DNA of 64,000 nucleotides from Acidipropionibacterium acidipropionici (lineage in GTDB: Bacteria > Actinomycetota > Actinomycetes > Propionibacteriales > Propionibacteriaceae). The stretch is from the NCBI RefSeq assembly GCF_001441165.1, contig NZ_CP013126.1:2323551-2387550 (forward strand), read 5' to 3'. Numbering within the stretch: the first letter of the stretch is position 1; each line of letters starts with the position of its first letter. Positions 60,858-64,000 of this stretch are shown in pieces. Under the pieces are notes generated by a model. It was not told the origin of the DNA, did not search any database, and saw nothing but the letters and a program-made list of their open reading frames with translations. The position numbers and the translations under genes are program-made.

Positions 60858-60885
60858 TTGCATCGGCGCAACATTTGGAAACAAT
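60858..60885 (+). promoter_or_regulatory. Candidate sufR-suf promoter
   Basis: TTGCAT (60858-60863), 16-base spacer, AACAAT (60880-60885), then 6 bases to GTG 60892. It lies in the 215-base gap shared with the divergent mal operon. Confidence 0.45.
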
Positions 60886-60891
60886 GGAGTT

Positions 60892-61650
60892 GTGAAAAAT
60901 TCGAGTGACACCTCCCGTGGGCACGGCGAGGGCCGCGCCGCGGCCGAGGCTCGCTTCGAAGAGCCCGCAGACGGCACCACGCGCGACCGCGTCATGTCGT
61001 CGATCCTTCATCACGGGCCTTCGACGGCCGGTGATCTGGCCGAGCGCCTCGGCCTGACCCCCGCCGCCGTGCGTCGCCACCTGTCGGCCCTGAGTGAAAA
61101 CGGCCAGGTGGCCAGCCGTGAGGAGCGGGTGTTCGGACCGCGCGGCAGGGGACGCCCCTCCCGGGTGTTCTTCCTCACCGACGCCGGCCGCGCCGACTAC
61201 TACACGGCCTACGACGAGCTGGCCATCACCGCGCTCAAGCAGTTGGCCGCGGCGGCCGGCCCCGATGCCCTGGCGAAGGTCGCACAGGCCCGCGTCGACG
61301 ACATCGAGGAGCGGTACCGGGGAATGCGGGCCGCCAGGCCCGCCCAGGACCCCGCCCAGACGCTGGCCGAGTGCCTCTCGGCCGACGGCTACGTCGCCAC
61401 CATCGAGCCGGGGCCGGCGGGTCAGCAGATCTGCCAGCACAACTGCCCGGTCGCCGAGGTGGCCAAGGTCTTCCCAGAGCTCTGCGACGTCGAGACCCGG
61501 CTGTTCTCCGAACTCCTCGGGTCCAATGTGCAGCGGCTGGCGACCATCGCCCACGGCGACGGGGTGTGCACCACCCACGTCCCGGTGGACGTGGAGATCA
61601 CCCGAAGACGCATCGCCGCCGATCCCCCGAGGACGTCGACGGTCGGCTGA
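60892..61650 (+). CDS. sufR: Fe-S cluster-sensing repressor SufR
   Basis: A 252-residue regulator of the suf operon. The N-terminal winged helix (STAGDLAERLGLTPAAVRRHLSAL, residues 43-66, and RGRPSRVFFLT wing) is followed by a helical region and the cluster-binding Cys set Cys181, Cys185 and Cys198 (ICQHNC-X12-C). The frame is open upstream but the residues there are unlike the family; GTG 60892 gives the expected length and sits 6 bases after a -10-like AACAAT. It is followed 54 bases later by sufB, as in other actinobacteria (Rv1460/Rv1461). Expected to repress when an Fe-S cluster is bound. Confidence 0.92.
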   Translation: MKNSSDTSRGHGEGRAAAEARFEEPADGTTRDRVMSSILHHGPSTAGDLAERLGLTPAAVRRHLSALSENGQVASREERVFGPRGRGRPSRVFFLTDAGRADYYTAYDELAITALKQLAAAAGPDALAKVAQARVDDIEERYRGMRAARPAQDPAQTLAECLSADGYVATIEPGPAGQQICQHNCPVAEVAKVFPELCDVETRLFSELLGSNVQRLATIAHGDGVCTTHVPVDVEITRRRIAADPPRTSTVG

Positions 61651-61704
61651 GACCGCCGCGGCGTCACCCATGAACCTCAGATCACGAACCCGAAAGGCCC
61701 AGAT

Positions 61705-63183
61705 ATGACCCAGGTCGAGAACCCCACCATCATCCGGGACGAGGAGGCCGCGCCCGCACCGCTGCCGGGCACCGGGGTGACCCAGGATGAGCACCTGGCC
61801 GCCCTGACCGGGTACAAGTACGGCTGGCACGACTCCGACGCCTACGCCGCCGCCTCCCAGCGCGGCCTCTCCGAGGACGTGGTGCGCGGCATCTCGGCGA
61901 TGAAGCACGAGCCCGAGTGGATGCTCAAGCTGCGCCTCAAGGCCCTGCGCCAGTTCCAGAAGAAGCCGATGCCCGCCTGGGGCGTCAACCTCGACAGCAT
62001 CGACTTCGACCAGATCAAGTACTTCGTGCGCGCCCAGGAGCAGCAGGCCCAGTCCTGGGAGGATCTGCCCGCCGACATCAAGAACACCTACGACCGGCTC
62101 GGCATCCCCGAGGCCGAGAAGGACCGCCTGGTGGCCGGCGTGGCCGCCCAGTACGAGTCCGAGGTGGTCTACCACAAGATCAACGAGGAGCTCGGCAAGC
62201 AGGGTGTCATCTTCCTCGACACCGACACCGCCCTGCGGGAGCAGCCCGAGCTGTTCAAGGAGTACTTCGCCTCGACCATCCCGGTCGGCGACAACAAGTT
62301 CGCGGCTCTGAACTCCGCGGTGTGGTCGGGCGGCTCCTTCATCTACGTCCCGAAGGGCGTCCACTGCACCATCCCGCTGCAGGCCTACTTCAGGATGAAC
62401 ACCGAGAATCTCGGCCAGTTCGAGCGGACCCTGATCATCGTCGACGAGGGCGCCTACGTGCACTACGTCGAGGGCTGCACCGCCCCGATCTACAAGTCGG
62501 ACTCGCTGCACGCCGCCGTCGTGGAGATCATCGTCAAGAAGAACGCCCGCTGCCGCTACACGACCATCCAGAACTGGTCGAACAACGTGTACAACCTCGT
62601 CACCCAGCGTGCCTACGTCGAGGAGGGCGGCACGATGGAGTGGATCGACGGCAATATCGGCTCCAAGTCCAACATGAAGTACCCGGCCTGCTACCTGATG
62701 GGCGAGCACGCCAAGGGAGAGGCCCTTTCGGTGGCCTTCGCGGCCGAGGGGCAGCATCAGGACACCGGCGCCAAGATGGTCCACAACGCCCCCTACACGT
62801 CCTCGACGATCGTCTCGAAGTCGATCTCCCAGGGCGGAGGCCGCTCGGCCTACCGCGGGCTGGTCGCGGTGGGCAGGAACGCTCACCACTCGGCCTCCTC
62901 GGTGCGATGCGACGCGCTGCTGGTCGACGACATCTCCCGCTCGGACACCTACCCCTACAACGACATCCGCACCGACGAGGTGTCGATGGCCCATGAGGCC
63001 ACCGTCTCCAAGGTGAGTGAGGACCAGCTGTTCTACCTCATGCAGCGCGGCCTCACCGAGGAGGAGGCGATGGGCATGATCGTGCGCGGATTCGTCGAGC
63101 CGATCGCCAAGGAACTCCCGATGGAGTACGCCCTGGAGCTCAACCGGCTCATCGAGATCCAGATGGAGGGTGCGGTCGGCTGA
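61705..63183 (+). CDS. sufB: Fe-S cluster assembly scaffold protein SufB
   Basis: A 492-residue scaffold that with SufC and SufD builds Fe-S clusters in the cytosol. Family hallmarks: [39 protein letters not shown], the core beta-helix region with [14 protein letters not shown], and [24 protein letters not shown] near the end with the interfacial Cys upstream (SSVRCDALL). No intein is present, unlike M. tuberculosis SufB. Weak GAAAGG before the ATG. It is preceded by sufR and followed by sufD. Confidence 0.96.
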   Translation: MTQVENPTIIRDEEAAPAPLPGTGVTQDEHLAALTGYKYGWHDSDAYAAASQRGLSEDVVRGISAMKHEPEWMLKLRLKALRQFQKKPMPAWGVNLDSIDFDQIKYFVRAQEQQAQSWEDLPADIKNTYDRLGIPEAEKDRLVAGVAAQYESEVVYHKINEELGKQGVIFLDTDTALREQPELFKEYFASTIPVGDNKFAALNSAVWSGGSFIYVPKGVHCTIPLQAYFRMNTENLGQFERTLIIVDEGAYVHYVEGCTAPIYKSDSLHAAVVEIIVKKNARCRYTTIQNWSNNVYNLVTQRAYVEEGGTMEWIDGNIGSKSNMKYPACYLMGEHAKGEALSVAFAAEGQHQDTGAKMVHNAPYTSSTIVSKSISQGGGRSAYRGLVAVGRNAHHSASSVRCDALLVDDISRSDTYPYNDIRTDEVSMAHEATVSKVSEDQLFYLMQRGLTEEEAMGMIVRGFVEPIAKELPMEYALELNRLIEIQMEGAVG

Positions 63184-63232
63184 GACGCCGATCACCACAT
63201 CACCGACAATCCTCAAGAAAGAGAGCACTGCG

Positions 63233-64000
63233 TTGAGCGCACCCGTCCAGGCCCCCGAGAAGGGTCACAACGTCACCATCGAGGGGGATGTGGAGTCGCA
63301 TCTGCATCCCATGCCCTCCTGGGACGTCGCCGATCACCCGATGCCCACTGGCCGCGAGGAGATCTGGCGCTTCACCCCGGTCAAGCAGTTCAGGCCGCTC
63401 CTGTCGGAGGGCAGCACGAAGGCCGTCGTCGAGTGGGCCGTCCGGGCCCCCGAGCAGGTGACGGTGACCGAGCTGCCCGGTGACGTGATGCGCGGCCTGG
63501 CCGAGATCCCGCAGGACCGCCTATCGGCGATCGCGGCGGCCAACGACACCCATCCGTCGCGTCGCATCGACATTCCGGCCGAGGCCGAGCTGGACGCGCC
63601 CGTCGACATCGACCTCACCGGCACCGGGGTCGAGGAATCGGCCTTCCAGAACGTCGTGGTGGCCATCGGCGCCTTCGCCCGCGCCACCATCGTGGTGCGT
63701 TACAAGGGCTCGGCCAATCTCGGCGAGAACTGGACCTTCCGGATCGGCGACGGCGCGGAGGTGACGATCGTCTTCCTCCACGAGTGGGCCGACGACGCCG
63801 TCCACGGCGCGCAGATCGCCTTCGAGCTGGGTCGCGACACCACCGTGCGCACCGCCCAGGCCACCTTCGGCGGCAAGGCCGTGAGGATCTCCCAGGCGGC
63901 CTCCTACCAGGGCCCCGGCGCCGATCTCAACCAGCTCGGCGTCTACTTCGCCGACGCCGGCCAGCACATCGAGCACCGGCTCTTCGTCGATCACAACGCC
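63233..64000 (+). CDS. sufD: Fe-S cluster assembly protein SufD, 5' part (cut by window end)
   Basis: A frame with no stop runs from TTG 63233 to the last base (256 codons). The start is a TTG preceded by GAAAGAGAG. The product shows the SufD pattern: EEIWRFTPVKQFRPLL near residue 45, a central beta-helix (NVVVAIGAFARATIVVRYKGSANLGENW), and GADLNQLGVYFADAGQHIEHRLFVDHNA at the cut end, which includes the conserved HxxHRxxVDH region. It lies 49 bases after sufB in the suf operon. The remaining ~130 residues lie outside the window. Confidence 0.92.
   Translation, partial: MSAPVQAPEKGHNVTIEGDVESHLHPMPSWDVADHPMPTGREEIWRFTPVKQFRPLLSEGSTKAVVEWAVRAPEQVTVTELPGDVMRGLAEIPQDRLSAIAAANDTHPSRRIDIPAEAELDAPVDIDLTGTGVEESAFQNVVVAIGAFARATIVVRYKGSANLGENWTFRIGDGAEVTIVFLHEWADDAVHGAQIAFELGRDTTVRTAQATFGGKAVRISQAASYQGPGADLNQLGVYFADAGQHIEHRLFVDHNA

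Noticed and set aside
60869-60892. CAAC...GTTG inverted repeat as a SufR operator
   Set aside because: The spacing is 16 bases, whereas the cyanobacterial SufR site I recall is CAAC-N6-GTTG. One short palindrome with wrong spacing is not enough.

Overview
The window is GC-rich, densely packed bacterial chromosome from an actinomycete, most likely a member of the Propionibacteriaceae. This is an inference from protein flavour and gene order; no database search was possible. Supporting signs are tandem clpP1-clpP2-clpX, a MprF-LysRS fusion (LysX), OpcA beside Zwf, Nei2 with a TTG start, a mycothiol-type DsbA-like oxidoreductase, a SufR-led suf operon, a tricorn-type protease and a membrane pyrophosphatase. 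No insertion sequence, integrase, prophage, CRISPR array or rRNA was seen. No gene-free stretch exceeds about 250 bases.

Layout. 1-3.4 kb: 3' part of a PrsW-type protease gene, a small ssb paralogue with an apparent one-base frameshift, and the ABC-F factor EttA. 3.5-11.8 kb: a fused FAD/Fe-S (D-lactate dehydrogenase-like) oxidoreductase and a MarR regulator on the minus strand, then a plus-strand operon of two acyl-CoA synthetases and a double-hotdog thioesterase. 11.9-16 kb: MarR-MFS efflux pair, GNAT acetyltransferase, 6-phosphogluconate dehydrogenase and a small membrane protein. 16-30.9 kb: pepN, DsbA-like oxidoreductase, ligA, two GNATs (one Eis-like), rpiB, nei2, an unrecognised 468-aa gene, lysX and an alpha/beta hydrolase. 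31-37.3 kb: tRNA-Pro, tRNA-Gly, trigger factor, an AI-2E family permease, clpP1, clpP2, clpX. 37.4-45.9 kb: small hypothetical gene, tricorn protease, DinB protein, P-loop kinase-like protein, valS, membrane-anchored DsbA-like protein. 45.9-52.9 kb: zwf-opcA-pgl, ctaB, ctaA and an ABC-2 exporter. 53-60.7 kb: membrane pyrophosphatase, then a LacI regulator and maltose-type ABC importer operon. 60.9-64 kb: sufR, sufB and the start of sufD, which runs off the window.

How the genes fit together. zwf, pgl, gnd and rpiB together cover the route from glucose-6-phosphate to ribose-5-phosphate, with OpcA as the Zwf assembly factor. tig, clpP1P2 and clpX form a folding and proteolysis island; the order pepN / DsbA-like / rpiB / nei2 / tig / clpP / clpX / valS broadly matches what is known from Mycobacterium tuberculosis (Rv2467 down to Rv2448c). 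The ctaB, ctaA-ABC and sufR-suf genes match another conserved actinobacterial neighbourhood (Rv1451-Rv1461), but here the pyrophosphatase and mal operon lie between the ABC exporter and sufR.

Regulation. At many genes a TAnnnT-like -10 hexamer lies only 6-8 bases before the start codon and no Shine-Dalgarno is visible, so leaderless transcription appears common. This is a predominantly core-genome window; I did not find a clearly new biological system. The best leads are the inserted mal/pyrophosphatase block, the lipobox on the pyrophosphatase, the frameshifted ssb, the operator repeats at the two MarR genes and the mal operon, and the unassigned gene coupled to nei2.
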